The position numbers and the translations under genes were made by a program. Below the pieces are notes generated by a model, which worked only from the letters and a program-made list of their open reading frames with translations, did no database searches and had not been told where the DNA came from. A stretch of 64,000 nt of DNA from contig JAUNLU010000001.1 of the NCBI GenBank assembly GCA_030532125.1, positions 1-64,000 of the forward strand, written 5' to 3'. The DNA comes from Trueperella sp. (lineage in GTDB: Bacteria; Actinomycetota; Actinomycetes; Actinomycetales; Actinomycetaceae). Shown here piece after piece: positions 8,063-16,723 of the stretch (position 1 is the first letter of the stretch; every line of letters begins with the position of its first letter).

Positions 8063-8854
8063 ATGGATTCGACGGCATCGACTGGACTGGCTACTCTGTG
8101 CGTAGATTGTGGCGGCGGCGGTATCAAAACTGCGCTGCTGCGGGCGGACGGCACCCGCAGCGAGATACTGCGCACCCCGGTCACTTACCCGTTTGCTCCG
8201 GCAGATTTACTCAGCACAGTGGCAGACCATGCCAAACAGCTAGGCAACTTTGACCGCATCACTTTGGGCTTGCCCGGTATGATCCGCCACGGCACGGTGG
8301 CATATACCCCGCACTATATTCGCCGCGCCGGGCCGCACACCCGGGTACTGCCACCCCTAGAAGAGTCCTGGAATGGGCTGGATCTACAAACCGCGTTGGA
8401 AGTGCGCTTCCGCGTACCCACTCTAGTGATCAACGACGCCGAACTAGCCGCCGCCAGCGTGGTTAGCGGGCACGGATTAGAGCTGGTTCTTACACTGGGC
8501 ACCGGGCTGGGCTCGGCGTTTTTAGATAACGGCACTCTGGCACCACATCTAGAGATCTCGCACGCTCCGATGAGTTGGGGGCTAGTTTATGACGATGTTG
8601 TTGGGGAAAGTGAACGATTGCGGCTGGGCGACGGCGCTTGGTCGCGCCGCATTCTGCGGGCAGTGGAGTCGCTGTGGCCGGTTTTCCGCTGGGATGTGCT
8701 CTATCTAGGCGGCGGGAATGCGGCGCGGATTACTCCGCAAGTGCGCGCCAAACTGCCTGGCGTGCATTTTGTAGCCAATATGGCCGGGGTAGACGGTGGA
8801 GCCCGGGCCTGGGAACTAGCTCTCCCCCACCCCACCACTGTGGAATTGAGCTAG
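8063..8854 (+). CDS. ROK-family sugar kinase, similar to polyphosphate glucokinase
   Basis: A 263-residue protein with the ATPase fold of ROK kinases: phosphate-1 loop LCVDCGGGGIKTALL near residues 12-26, LGLPGMI, VINDAELAAAS with the likely catalytic Asp, and LTLGTGLGSAFLDNG as phosphate-2. LYLGGGNAARI is near the C-terminus. The pattern (short length, NDAE, TLGTGLGSA followed by a short acidic His-containing segment) is nearest to actinobacterial polyphosphate/ATP glucokinases. The zinc-binding Cys cluster of classical ROK proteins is absent, as in those enzymes. Glucose phosphorylation is an inference. The gene diverges from truA. Confidence 0.75.
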   Translation: MDSTASTGLATLCVDCGGGGIKTALLRADGTRSEILRTPVTYPFAPADLLSTVADHAKQLGNFDRITLGLPGMIRHGTVAYTPHYIRRAGPHTRVLPPLEESWNGLDLQTALEVRFRVPTLVINDAELAAASVVSGHGLELVLTLGTGLGSAFLDNGTLAPHLEISHAPMSWGLVYDDVVGESERLRLGDGAWSRRILRAVESLWPVFRWDVLYLGGGNAARITPQVRAKLPGVHFVANMAGVDGGARAWELALPHPTTVELS

Positions 8855-8994
8855 CTCTCCTGCACGGCAAAAACACGCGGAACTGAGCTAATTAAGCTAA
8901 CTCAGTCAACTCAACAAACTCAGCAATTTGCATCGCCGCTCCAATGCTGTGGGCAGTGCTTTACCCAGGGTGGCGTATCACACTCCCCAACCGG

Positions 8995-9025
8995 TTGCAT
9001 AACTATACGCAGTTTTGCATATAAT
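8995..9025 (+). promoter_or_regulatory. Promoter and operator-like dyad of the amino-acid importer
   Basis: TATAAT at 9020-9025 is a perfect -10 hexamer 43 bases upstream of the binding-protein ATG. TTGCAT at 8995-9000 is a possible -35 with a 19-base spacer. TTGCAT recurs at 9015-9020. The segment TGCATAAC-N8-GTTTTGCA is an inverted repeat with one mismatch lying between the two hexamers, where a repressor would block polymerase. The regulator is not known; ArgR-type sites contain similar TGCAT elements but no direct evidence exists. Confidence 0.55.
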
Positions 9026-9067
9026 TGGGTTATTGCAAGTTTGAGACCCACATTTTGAGGAGAACTC

Positions 9068-9973
9068 ATGAAGAAGCTCATCGCGCTGGTAGCAGCCGCC
9101 GCACTGTCTACCTCTTTGGCCGCCTGCGGTTCTAGTGACGATGACGCGAAAGACGCGCCAGCTCAGGACGCCAGCACCTCGGCTAAGGTATATGACATTT
9201 CCCAAATCGAAGAAGTACCTGAACTGGCTGCCCTGGTTCCGGACGCAGTGAAGAAAGATGGCAAGCTGACTATTGGCTCCAATCTCTTCTACGCTCCCGC
9301 AGAGTTCTTCGCCGCCGACGGCACCCCGCAAGGCTATGACGTAGATATGGGCCGGGCAGTCGCAAAGGTCCTCGGCCTCGAAGCTGAATTCCAGACCGCG
9401 GAATTTGCCTCGATTATTCCAGCAATTGGCACCAAGTACGAAGCCGGCATTGCTAACTTCACCATCAACGAAGATCGAATGAAAGTAGTCGATATGATCA
9501 AGTACCTGGAAATCGGTTCCGCTTGGTCAGTACCAACCGGCAACCCCAGCAAGTTTGATCCAGCCAACCCCTGCGGCGCCCGGATCGGCGTCCAAACTGG
9601 CACGGTACAAGACGAAGCCATGGCAGATATCAACGCCAAGTGCGGCGACAACCCGGTTCAGGTCCAGAAAGACGACGCACAGTCCAAGATCACCTTGGCA
9701 GTATCGGCAGGGCAGCTTGACGCAATGTACACCGACTCTTCTGTGGCGGACTACGCCGTGTCAGTACACGAAGGCAAGATGGAACGGATCGGCGAACTAG
9801 AAGATCCAGCCTGGCTCGGCATCGCCGTCAACAAAGAAAATGCTGAGCTAACTAAGGCAATCCAAGCTGCACTACAGTACCTGATTGACGAGGGCAAGCT
9901 CGCCGACGTCTTTGCCTTCTGGGGCATTAATGATGGACTTGCCACCAAGGTAGAGGTAAATCCAGCACTGTAA
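9068..9973 (+). CDS. Polar amino-acid ABC importer, substrate-binding lipoprotein
   Basis: A 301-residue family 3 solute-binding protein. The signal peptide ends in the lipobox LAAC with Cys19 or 20 as lipidation site, followed by an Asp/Ala-rich linker. The mature part has the two-lobe pattern of amino-acid binders: LTIGSNLFYAPAEFF, GYDVDMGRAVAKVLG, then IGVQTGTVQDEAM and the acidic hinge LDAMYTDSSVADY. It hands a polar amino acid, or a related small solute, to the permease encoded next. GAGGAG lies six bases before the ATG. It is the first gene of a three-gene operon; a hairpin separates it from the permease gene. Confidence 0.92.
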   Translation: MKKLIALVAAAALSTSLAACGSSDDDAKDAPAQDASTSAKVYDISQIEEVPELAALVPDAVKKDGKLTIGSNLFYAPAEFFAADGTPQGYDVDMGRAVAKVLGLEAEFQTAEFASIIPAIGTKYEAGIANFTINEDRMKVVDMIKYLEIGSAWSVPTGNPSKFDPANPCGARIGVQTGTVQDEAMADINAKCGDNPVQVQKDDAQSKITLAVSAGQLDAMYTDSSVADYAVSVHEGKMERIGELEDPAWLGIAVNKENAELTKAIQAALQYLIDEGKLADVFAFWGINDGLATKVEVNPAL

Positions 9974-9985
9974 ACACGTTAAACT

Positions 9986-10025
9986 GACTACGCCCGGGCA
10001 TTTAACAACCAGTCCGGGCGTAGTC
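9986..10025 (+). terminator. Intra-operon hairpin after the binding-protein gene
   Basis: GACTACGCCCGG at 9986-9997 pairs perfectly with CCGGGCGTAGTC at 10014-10025 around a 16-base loop. It begins 13 bases after the binding-protein stop. No T-run follows, so it is more likely a partial terminator or an mRNA-stabilising stem that keeps binding protein in excess over permease, a common arrangement in such operons. Confidence 0.6.
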
Positions 10026-10082
10026 GCGTGTTCACCACGACAAATCACGCAACAAACCCTCGGAAGAGTCACGGAGTATTAC

Positions 10083-11072
10083 GTGAAAAACAATCATTCG
10101 GAAGTAGAACTGATCGATCCGGTGCCAGTGCGCCACTACGGTCGCTGGATTTCTGCTCTCATTGCAGCCGCCGTCGCAGTAATGATCGTCAATGCATTAG
10201 TGACCAATCCGCGGTGGGAATGGGACATCGTATTTTCCACGCTGTTCAAACCGGAAATCCTGCAGGCAGTGGGCTGGACCCTACTGCTAACCATCGGCGC
10301 TATGGTGCTCGGAATCATCTTGGCGGTTACTGCTGCTATCATGCGCCGCTCCGACAACCCGGTGCTGCGCGGCGTCTCCACGGTGTATATCTGGTTCTTC
10401 CGCGGCACCCCAATTTACACGCAGTTAGTATTTTGGGGGCTGATCGGTATCCTCTACCCCACTATCACCCTGGGCATACCGTTTACCGAAATAACTTTCT
10501 TCTCCTTCGAGCCAGGAAACTTATTCCCGTCCAATTTGCAGTACACCATGTTTGTGTATGCGCTACTCGGACTGGGACTCAATGAGGGTGCTTACCTGTC
10601 TGAGATTGTGCGCTCTGGATTAAACTCGGTAGACGCCGGTCAGGAGGAAGCCGCTAAAGCCCTCGGCATGTCACCCCGGCAGATTCTGCGCCGCATTGTG
10701 GTGCCGCAGGCGATGCGCGTCATTGTGCCGCCCACTGGCAATGAAACTATTTCCATGCTGAAAACCACCTCACTGGTTACCGCAGTGCCGTTCAGTTTGG
10801 AACTCACCCACGTTACCAATGCGTCGGGATTCTCCTTATTCAAACCCATCCCATACCTGTTGGTGGCAGCGATTTGGTATCTGGTCATCACCTCAGTTTT
10901 GATGGTGGGCCAGCACTATATTGAGCAGTACTACGGCAAGGGCGTGAAAGACGCCGGAGGCGAGACGCTGTCCCGGCGTGGCAAGAAACGCCAGCTGCGC
11001 AACCGCCAAGCTGCCATCAACGCGGCCGGCACCACTGCAAATGCTGACCCATTCGTAGAGTTCACCCCGTAG
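10083..11072 (+). CDS. Polar amino-acid ABC importer, permease
   Basis: A 329-residue permease of the HisM/GlnP type starting with GTG at 10083. Several membrane helices are seen, including residues 20-40, 62-85 and 95-120. The coupling loop [24 protein letters not shown] at about 190-213 docks with the ATPase. The N-terminus ([17 protein letters not shown]) and the charged C-terminal tail after about 285 are longer than in short permeases. Only one permease gene is present, so the transporter probably contains a homodimer. It sits between the binding protein and ATPase genes, with an 8-base gap to the latter. Confidence 0.92.
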   Translation: MKNNHSEVELIDPVPVRHYGRWISALIAAAVAVMIVNALVTNPRWEWDIVFSTLFKPEILQAVGWTLLLTIGAMVLGIILAVTAAIMRRSDNPVLRGVSTVYIWFFRGTPIYTQLVFWGLIGILYPTITLGIPFTEITFFSFEPGNLFPSNLQYTMFVYALLGLGLNEGAYLSEIVRSGLNSVDAGQEEAAKALGMSPRQILRRIVVPQAMRVIVPPTGNETISMLKTTSLVTAVPFSLELTHVTNASGFSLFKPIPYLLVAAIWYLVITSVLMVGQHYIEQYYGKGVKDAGGETLSRRGKKRQLRNRQAAINAAGTTANADPFVEFTP

Positions 11073-11080
11073 GAGTTTCC

Positions 11081-11884
11081 ATGAGCACACTAGATTCTGT
11101 TGCTGAAATGCCTGCTGCATCTGCAGTTCCGATGGTGCGGGCACAGCAAGTGCACAAGTTTTTTGATAATTTGCACGTCCTGAAAGGGGTGTCTTTCGAC
11201 GTCCCGAAGGGTAGCGTCTGCACTATTTTGGGGCCATCAGGTTCCGGAAAATCAACTATGTTGCGGTGCATAAATATGTTGGAAACTATCCAGGGCGGGC
11301 GCATATATGTAGACGGCGAACTCATGGGGTTGCAGGAAAAAGACGGCAAACTCTACGAGTTGCCGCCGCGCCAGATTGCAAAACAACGCGCCAAAATTGG
11401 GATGGTATTCCAGCGATTTAATTTGTTTCCGCATATGACCGCCTTGGAAAATGTGATGGAAGCGCCGCGGCAAGTGCTGGGAGTAAGTAAGTCTGACGCT
11501 GTGCAAAAAGCACAAGAACTGCTGGCGCGGGTTGGGCTCGCTGACCGGGCGGGACACTACCCCTCTGAGCTCTCTGGCGGGCAACAACAGCGGGTAGCGA
11601 TTGCCCGGGCGCTGGCGATGGATCCTGAGTTAATGCTGTTTGACGAGCCCACTTCGGCACTCGATCCAGAGCTGGTGGGCGAGGTACTGGAAGTTATGAA
11701 ACAGCTGGCACAAGATGGCATGACCATGGTGGTAGTTACCCATGAGATCGGTTTCGCCCGTGAAGTCTCTGATCAGGTATTACTGATGGATGAAGGCTTA
11801 GTTATTGAGGCCGGGGCGCCGCAAGAAGTATTTAACAATCCCAAACATCCGCGCACCATAGAATTCCTGGGCAAAGTACTTTGA
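11081..11884 (+). CDS. Polar amino-acid ABC importer, ATP-binding protein
   Basis: A 267-residue ABC ATPase of the GlnQ/HisP group that powers the importer. Walker A is GPSGSGKST near residue 51, the Q-loop lies in [13 protein letters not shown], the signature is [15 protein letters not shown], Walker B is [12 protein letters not shown], and the H-loop is in [11 protein letters not shown] short insert ([18 protein letters not shown]) before the Q-loop is common in this subgroup. It ends the operon and is followed by a bidirectional hairpin. Confidence 0.95.
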   Translation: MSTLDSVAEMPAASAVPMVRAQQVHKFFDNLHVLKGVSFDVPKGSVCTILGPSGSGKSTMLRCINMLETIQGGRIYVDGELMGLQEKDGKLYELPPRQIAKQRAKIGMVFQRFNLFPHMTALENVMEAPRQVLGVSKSDAVQKAQELLARVGLADRAGHYPSELSGGQQQRVAIARALAMDPELMLFDEPTSALDPELVGEVLEVMKQLAQDGMTMVVVTHEIGFAREVSDQVLLMDEGLVIEAGAPQEVFNNPKHPRTIEFLGKVL

Positions 11885-11961
11885 GATCAGCTACTGGCTG
11901 GCTAACCTATAACGCTGTTAAATATCTAGCGCGGTTAGATTAAATTAATACCGCTAAATAC

Positions 11962-11998
11962 TAGTGGGGGTCAGCACCTCAGGTGCTGACCCCCACTA
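11962..11998. terminator. Bidirectional intrinsic terminator
   Basis: An 18-base stem: TAGTGGGGGTCAGCACCT at 11962-11979 is the exact complement of 11981-11998, with only one base between the arms, so the real loop takes a few central pairs. It lies between the convergent importer operon and rplQ, and its GC-rich stem can end transcription from both sides. Short T/A-rich stretches flank it. Confidence 0.8.
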
Positions 11999-12018
11999 CG
12001 TTTAATAACAGTTACCGA

Positions 12019-12558
12019 TTACTCGGTTTCAGTAGCTGCTTCTTCAGTTTCTTCGACCTCAGCTGCAGCTTCAGTTTCCTCAACTTCAGCTTCCGCTACT
12101 TCTTCGGTCTCTTTCACTTCTGGTTCTTCCGCAGCCAGCTTTTCAGCCGCACGCTTAGCAGCGTTTTCCGCTTCTTTAACCGTGGCCTGCTTTGGCGAAA
12201 CTGGTTCCAGCACCAGCGAAATCTCTGCCATAGGAGCATTATCTCCCTTGCGGTTTGGCAGTTTGATAATGCGGGTGTAGCCGCCTTCACGGTCGGCAAA
12301 CTTAGGTGCCAGTTCTTCAAACAGAATGTAGGCAGCTTCCCGATCGCGCAGTACCTTCAGCGCCATACGCCGATTATGCGTACCGCCCTTCTTGGCCTTA
12401 GTGATCAGTTTTTCGACATGCGGGCGAACCCGGCGTGCCTTGGCTTCTGTGGTAACCACAGATTCATTTTCAATCAATGATTTGCAGAGATTTGCAATCA
12501 TTTCCTGTTCGTGCGCTGGGCTTCCCCCCAGACGCGGACCCTTTGAGGGCTTGGGCAT
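12019..12558 (-). CDS. rplQ: Large-subunit ribosomal protein L17
   Basis: A 179-residue L17 with the usual start [19 protein letters not shown] and core to about residue 120. The last 55 or so residues are almost entirely Glu, Ala, Val and Thr ([16 protein letters not shown]). Such acidic tails are common in actinobacterial L17 but this one is long. It is the last gene of the alpha operon, 29 bases after rpoA, and ends at the shared terminator. Confidence 0.96.
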   Translation of the reverse strand: MPKPSKGPRLGGSPAHEQEMIANLCKSLIENESVVTTEAKARRVRPHVEKLITKAKKGGTHNRRMALKVLRDREAAYILFEELAPKFADREGGYTRIIKLPNRKGDNAPMAEISLVLEPVSPKQATVKEAENAAKRAAEKLAAEEPEVKETEEVAEAEVEETEAAAEVEETEEAATETE

Positions 12559-12587
12559 TTTATCTCCTAAAACTTTCTAGCAAGCCC

Positions 12588-13589
12588 TCAGGCCTGCGAA
12601 TCATCGCTGAAGTGCATGGCGTAGTCATCACCGAAACCGGTCATGTATCCGCCTGGGGAATCCTTCAAACGCAGGTCCAGCTTGGACAGCTCTTCCTTCA
12701 CGTCCTCAATCGACTTGGCGCCGAAGTTGCGGATATCGAGCAGATCGGCTTCCGAGCGCATAATAAGCTCACCAATCGTGTGGATACCTTCACGCTGCAG
12801 GCAGTTCTGTGAACGCGCCGGTAGATTCAAGATAGCGATTGGCCGCTGCAGATCCGAAGACTGCTGCTCCTGCACTGGAGGTTCTTTCAGCTCCAGACCT
12901 TCTACCTCTTCGTTCAATTCGGTGCACAAACCGAACAGTTCTACTAAGGTCTTCCCAGCCGAAGCAAAGGCATCCCGAGGCTCCATCGAAGCCTTGGTCT
13001 CTACGTCTACCACCAGCTTGTCGAAGTCGGTGCGCTGCCCCACCCGGGTAGCTTCTACCTTGTAGGAAACTTTCACTACCGGTGAGTAGATCGAGTCAAC
13101 CGGAATACGGCCGATTTCGTAATCTGGCGAGTTGTTTTGTGCCGCAGAAACATAGCCGCGACCGCGTTCAACCGTCAGATCAATTTCGATCTTGCCCTTT
13201 TCGTTCAGGTTAGCGATAACCAGATCCGGGTTATGAATTTCGACGCCGGATGGCGGAGTGATATCCGAAGCCAAGACTTGTCCTGGGCCTTGCTTGCGCA
13301 GATACATCAGAACTGGTTCGTCATGCTCAGAAGTCACTACCAGTTCCTTGAGGTTCAAAATAATTTCAGAGACGTCTTCCTTGCAGCCCTCAATCGTAGA
13401 GAACTCGTGCAGCACGCCGTCGATCTTGATAGACGTAACTGCAGAACCCGGAATAGAGCTCAGTAGGGTGCGGCGCAGCGAGTTGCCAAGCGTGTAGCCG
13501 AATCCCGGCTCTAGGGGGTCAAGAGTAAAACGCGAACGGTTGTCCGAAAGCTTCTCTTCGGTTAGCGTAGGACGCTGTTCAATGATCAC
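12588..13589 (-). CDS. rpoA: RNA polymerase alpha subunit
   Basis: A 333-residue alpha subunit. The N-terminal dimerisation domain has the typical [23 protein letters not shown]. The C-terminal domain, which contacts DNA UP elements and activators, follows a linker at about 240-255 ([22 protein letters not shown] and [17 protein letters not shown]). It scaffolds polymerase assembly. It lies 109 bases downstream of rpsK; rpsD, found between these genes in many bacteria, is absent. Confidence 0.97.
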   Translation of the reverse strand: MIIEQRPTLTEEKLSDNRSRFTLDPLEPGFGYTLGNSLRRTLLSSIPGSAVTSIKIDGVLHEFSTIEGCKEDVSEIILNLKELVVTSEHDEPVLMYLRKQGPGQVLASDITPPSGVEIHNPDLVIANLNEKGKIEIDLTVERGRGYVSAAQNNSPDYEIGRIPVDSIYSPVVKVSYKVEATRVGQRTDFDKLVVDVETKASMEPRDAFASAGKTLVELFGLCTELNEEVEGLELKEPPVQEQQSSDLQRPIAILNLPARSQNCLQREGIHTIGELIMRSEADLLDIRNFGAKSIEDVKEELSKLDLRLKDSPGGYMTGFGDDYAMHFSDDSQA

Positions 13590-13698
13590 TGTTTTTCCTT
13601 TCGCAGATGCCCGCTATATGACATCTATGGGGAGGCAATTTTAGCTGCCGAACTGGAGAAATGCGCCTACCAGCGCAAGCCCAGCCCGGATTAGATGA

Positions 13699-14094
13699 TC
13701 AAACGCGGCGGCGCTTGGCGGGGCGGCAACCGTTGTGTGCCTGCGGAGTCACATCAGAAATCGAGGTAACTTCCAGGCCGGAAGCAGTCAAGGAACGGAT
13801 AGCGGTTTCGCGCCCGGAACCTGGACCCTTTACGAAAACGTCAACTTTCTTCATCCCCAGATCCATAGCCCGGCGAGCAGCATTCTCTGCAGCAAGCTGT
13901 GCGGCATACGGGGTGGACTTACGCGATCCCTTGAAGCCGACCATGCCAGACGACGCTTGGGCAATGACTGCACCATTAGGATCCGTAATGGAGACGATCG
14001 TATTGTTAAACGTAGATTTAATGTGCGCCTGCCCCACAGTCACGTTCTTGTGATTGCTATTGCGGCGAGGACGACGCTGAGTCTTCGGTGGCAT
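13699..14094 (-). CDS. rpsK: Small-subunit ribosomal protein S11
   Basis: A 131-residue S11 (platform of the 30S subunit, near the mRNA exit). The conserved parts [32 protein letters not shown] and the basic end [11 protein letters not shown] are all present. GAGGAG precedes the ATG. It lies 17 bases after rpsM in the alpha operon. Confidence 0.97.
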   Translation of the reverse strand: MPPKTQRRPRRNSNHKNVTVGQAHIKSTFNNTIVSITDPNGAVIAQASSGMVGFKGSRKSTPYAAQLAAENAARRAMDLGMKKVDVFVKGPGSGRETAIRSLTASGLEVTSISDVTPQAHNGCRPAKRRRV

Positions 14095-14111
14095 TGCTTA
14101 TTCTCCTCTCA

Positions 14112-14480
14112 CTACTTCTTCTTGCCAGCAACCGTGCGCTTCGGCCCCTTGCGGGTACGCGCATTGGTCTTGGTACGTTGACCGTGTACTGGCAAGCCAC
14201 GACGGTGACGCAGACCCTGGTAACAGCCAATTTCTACCTTGCGGCGGATGTCTGCCTGAATCTCGCGGCGGAGATCACCTTCGACTTTGTAGTTTTCGTC
14301 GATGTGATTCTTGAGCTTGATCAAATCCTCTTCGGTTAGATCCTTAACTCGGGTATCTGGGCTAACGCCAGTCACTTCCAGGGTTTCGAGAGCTCGAGAT
14401 TTCCCAATGCCAAAAATATATGTAAGCGCTATTTCTACCCGCTTTTCCCGGGGCAGATCAACGCCAGAAAGACGTGCCAT
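14112..14480 (-). CDS. rpsM: Small-subunit ribosomal protein S13
   Basis: A 122-residue S13 (head of the 30S subunit, contacts the tRNA and L5). The start [16 protein letters not shown] at 14480 matches the family; an upstream in-frame ATG at 14522 would add 14 foreign residues. The basic tail [17 protein letters not shown] is complete. It follows a structured leader after rpmJ. Confidence 0.96.
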   Translation of the reverse strand: MARLSGVDLPREKRVEIALTYIFGIGKSRALETLEVTGVSPDTRVKDLTEEDLIKLKNHIDENYKVEGDLRREIQADIRRKVEIGCYQGLRHRRGLPVHGQRTKTNARTRKGPKRTVAGKKK

Positions 14481-14544
14481 TCCTAGTGGCTCCTCTATGT
14501 TATTGCCGAAGGTGTGGAGCAATACCGTCCCGGTGGGGCCTCGG

Positions 14545-14581
14545 CCTTCGGACCGAAGGTTGCGTTTGCCACTGCAAACGC
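14545..14581 (-). promoter_or_regulatory. Two adjacent hairpins in the rpmJ-rpsM spacer
   Basis: Two perfect inverted repeats lie side by side: CCTTCGG/CCGAAGG (14545-14551 and 14553-14559, almost no loop) and GCGTTTGC/GCAAACGC (14562-14569 and 14574-14581, loop of four). They fall in the mRNA leader of rpsM. No T-run follows, so a protein-binding or stability element is more likely than a terminator. The role is unknown. Confidence 0.5.
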
Positions 14582-14638
14582 TGGTATTGCCTTGCTAAAT
14601 CCGTGTCTCAGTGAAACTAAGCCACGGTTGCCGGGGAG

Positions 14639-14752
14639 TTATCCCTGACGCTGCTTGTGTCGCGGATTGTCACAGATAACCATGACGCGACCGTGCCGGC
14701 GAATGACCTTGCAGTTATCGCAGATCTTCTTAACGCTGGGCTTGACCTTCAT
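14639..14752 (-). CDS. rpmJ: Large-subunit ribosomal protein L36
   Basis: A 37-residue protein, [20 protein letters not shown] onward to a basic tail. It has the zinc ribbon pattern CDNC...C(D)NPRHKQ of L36. The size is the normal one for the family. It lies between infA and rpsM, as in most actinobacteria. Confidence 0.96.
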   Translation of the reverse strand: MKVKPSVKKICDNCKVIRRHGRVMVICDNPRHKQRQG

Positions 14753-14811
14753 AGTTCGGTGCTTTCTGTGTCTGGGTGCGGGCGAACCCGCATGCAGACG
14801 GTTTGAGCGGG

Positions 14812-15033
14812 TTACTTGTAGCGGTAAACGATCCGACCACGGTTCAGATCGTAGGGCGTCAGCTCTACAACCACGCGGTCTTCCTGAAGGATCTTGATGT
14901 AGTGCTGACGCATCTTGCCAGAGATGTGAGCGAGCACGACGTGCCCGTTTTCCAGCTCTACTCGAAACATCGCATTCGGCAATGCCTCAACGACAGTGCC
15001 TTCTACCTCGATGACGCCTTCTTTTTTCGCCAT
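14812..15033 (-). CDS. infA: Translation initiation factor IF-1
   Basis: A 73-residue OB-fold protein that binds the 30S A site during initiation. It starts [20 protein letters not shown] and contains [11 protein letters not shown] and [17 protein letters not shown], diagnostic for IF-1. The 275 bases upstream separate it from map and may hold its own promoter. They include GCGCATA/TATGCGC near 15108-15126 and a short C/G stem near 15148-15168. Confidence 0.97.
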   Translation of the reverse strand: MAKKEGVIEVEGTVVEALPNAMFRVELENGHVVLAHISGKMRQHYIKILQEDRVVVELTPYDLNRGRIVYRYK

Positions 15034-15277
15034 TTCTCCCGCTTATCTTCTGTTCTTCCTAACTACTCTGAAAAACTGACGTAGTCAGTATTTCCGGAGT
15101 CAAGCGCGCATAGTTATATGCGCACCAACTGTTAATCTTACGCAAAATGCCCCTATTTCCGAAAGGGGATAGTGGGTGCATCGCGTCACCAAAACTGGAT
15201 CGAACCAGAACGATCCCACAATTTAGTGCACGTGGCGCCATTGCCGCGCGCACCTGTCCAGTGTATCGCGAATACTA

Positions 15278-15317
15278 ACTAGCGCCAATTAGTCCAGACT
15301 AGTGCCAATTAATCCAG
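15278..15317. repeat. Tandem 20-base duplication across the map stop codon
   Basis: ACTAGCGCCAATTAGTCCAG (15278-15297) is followed at once by ACTAGTGCCAATTAATCCAG (15298-15317), with two differences. The second copy contains the map stop codon and its last codons, so the unit seems to have duplicated downstream of the gene. The effect on the protein is nil. Confidence 0.85.
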
Positions 15318-16142
15318 CGGCACCGGGGTAATTCCAAAGGGAGCCAAGCCAGCTTTACCGCCATCTGGAGCTGTCAGCACCCAAATACCATTTTTATGCA
15401 AGGCCACCTCATGTTCCCAGTGCGCCGCATCAGAGCCGTCCCGCGTGACCACAGTCCAGTCATCTGCCAGCACTCGGTTTTCTTGGTTTCCCATTACCAG
15501 CATTGGCTCAATGCACAACACCATGCCCGGTTTCAGTTTCGGCGTGCGCCCGTCCAAATGGTAATTAACTACATCTGGCGGCTGATGCATCTGGGAACCA
15601 ATTCCATGCCCGACATAGTCCAGCACCACATCCGGGCGCTGTTCTTCTGGCAGTGTCATCAAATAGTCGTCCATCGCGGCGCCAATATCGCCTACCCGTT
15701 TCCCAGTAGCCATGGCGGCGATACCGTGCCACATGGCCTCTTCGGTGACTCGCGAAAGCTGCTGACGCTGCGCCTGCACTGTGGGATCGCCCCCCGGCAG
15801 CACTACCGTAAATGCTGCATCGCCATGCCAGCCGTCCAATACTGCCCCACAGTCAAAAGACACAATATCCCCGGCATTGAGCACCCGGTCCCCCGGAATA
15901 CCGTGCACGATCTCTTCATTCACTGAAATGCAAATTTGTGCCGGATAGTCGTAGTAGCCATAGAAATTAGATTTTGCGTTCGCCTGTGTAATAACTTGAT
16001 GGGCGACTTCATCTAATTCCCGGGTGGTCATCCCAACTTGCACTGCGGCACGCAATGCCTGGTGCTGTGCCGCGACTACCAGTGCGGCACGCCGAATAAG
16101 CCGAATCTGTGCATCCGTTTTGTATTCAATACCGCTAAACAT
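15309..16142 (-). CDS. map: Type I methionine aminopeptidase
   Basis: A 277-residue metalloenzyme that removes N-terminal Met from new proteins. The metal ligands are recognisable: Asp residues in SFDCGAVLDGWHGDAAF, His in GHGIGSQMH, Glu in LCIEPML and Glu in HWEHEVAL. The start MFSGIEYKTDAQIRLIRRAA fits the family. It is two bases from adk in the secY-adk-map group. Confidence 0.96.
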   Translation of the reverse strand: MFSGIEYKTDAQIRLIRRAALVVAAQHQALRAAVQVGMTTRELDEVAHQVITQANAKSNFYGYYDYPAQICISVNEEIVHGIPGDRVLNAGDIVSFDCGAVLDGWHGDAAFTVVLPGGDPTVQAQRQQLSRVTEEAMWHGIAAMATGKRVGDIGAAMDDYLMTLPEEQRPDVVLDYVGHGIGSQMHQPPDVVNYHLDGRTPKLKPGMVLCIEPMLVMGNQENRVLADDWTVVTRDGSDAAHWEHEVALHKNGIWVLTAPDGGKAGLAPFGITPVPLD

Positions 16143-16144
16143 GG

Positions 16145-16723
16145 CTAGTTGGCTAGTGTCTTCCGAATATTTTGCACGATACGTCGCGTTACTTCCTCGA
16201 TCGTGCCGGTGCCGTCCACCTTAAGCAGCAGCCCTCGCTCGGCATAAGCCGCAGTGATCGGTTCGGTAGTGCAGTGATACACCAAAATCCGGTGCCGGAT
16301 AATCTCGGCAGTGTCATCCGCACGGTTCTCGATCTCCGCCCGCTTCAGCAGTCGCTCGGTGATTTCTGCATCCGGAATATCGAGTTCAATAACTAGATCT
16401 AATTTGGCATCTAGGCCAGCCAAAGTTTTATCCAATGCGGATACTTGGTGCAGGTTGCGCGGATAACCATCTAATAGAAACCCGGCTTTAGCATCCGGTT
16501 CAGACAACCGCTCACGCACCAGCGCATCAGTAATTTCATCTGGGACTAGATCGCCTTTACTAATGTAGCTCTGTGCGGTCTGCCCTAGTTCTGTGCCTGC
16601 ACTGATAGCGGCCCGGAAGATCTCCCCCGTGGAAATCTGCGGGATCTCTAGTTTTTCGCAGATCCGCGCCGCTTGAGTACCTTTCCCAGCTCCGGGCGGA
16701 CCCACTAAAACTAGATTAGTCAT
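16145..16723 (-). CDS. adk: Adenylate kinase
   Basis: A 192-residue nucleoside monophosphate kinase (ATP + AMP = 2 ADP). The P-loop is GPPGAGKGTQA, the AMP-binding region is ISTGEIFRAAI and GFLLDGYPRN. It is the short form without the zinc-type LID insert; RAEIENRADDTAEII covers the LID site. Its ATG overlaps the secY stop by four bases, implying coupled translation. Confidence 0.96.
   Translation of the reverse strand: MTNLVLVGPPGAGKGTQAARICEKLEIPQISTGEIFRAAISAGTELGQTAQSYISKGDLVPDEITDALVRERLSEPDAKAGFLLDGYPRNLHQVSALDKTLAGLDAKLDLVIELDIPDAEITERLLKRAEIENRADDTAEIIRHRILVYHCTTEPITAAYAERGLLLKVDGTGTIEEVTRRIVQNIRKTLAN

Noticed and set aside
14482..14522. Upstream start for rpsM
   Set aside because: It adds residues not found in S13 and lies in the leader region.
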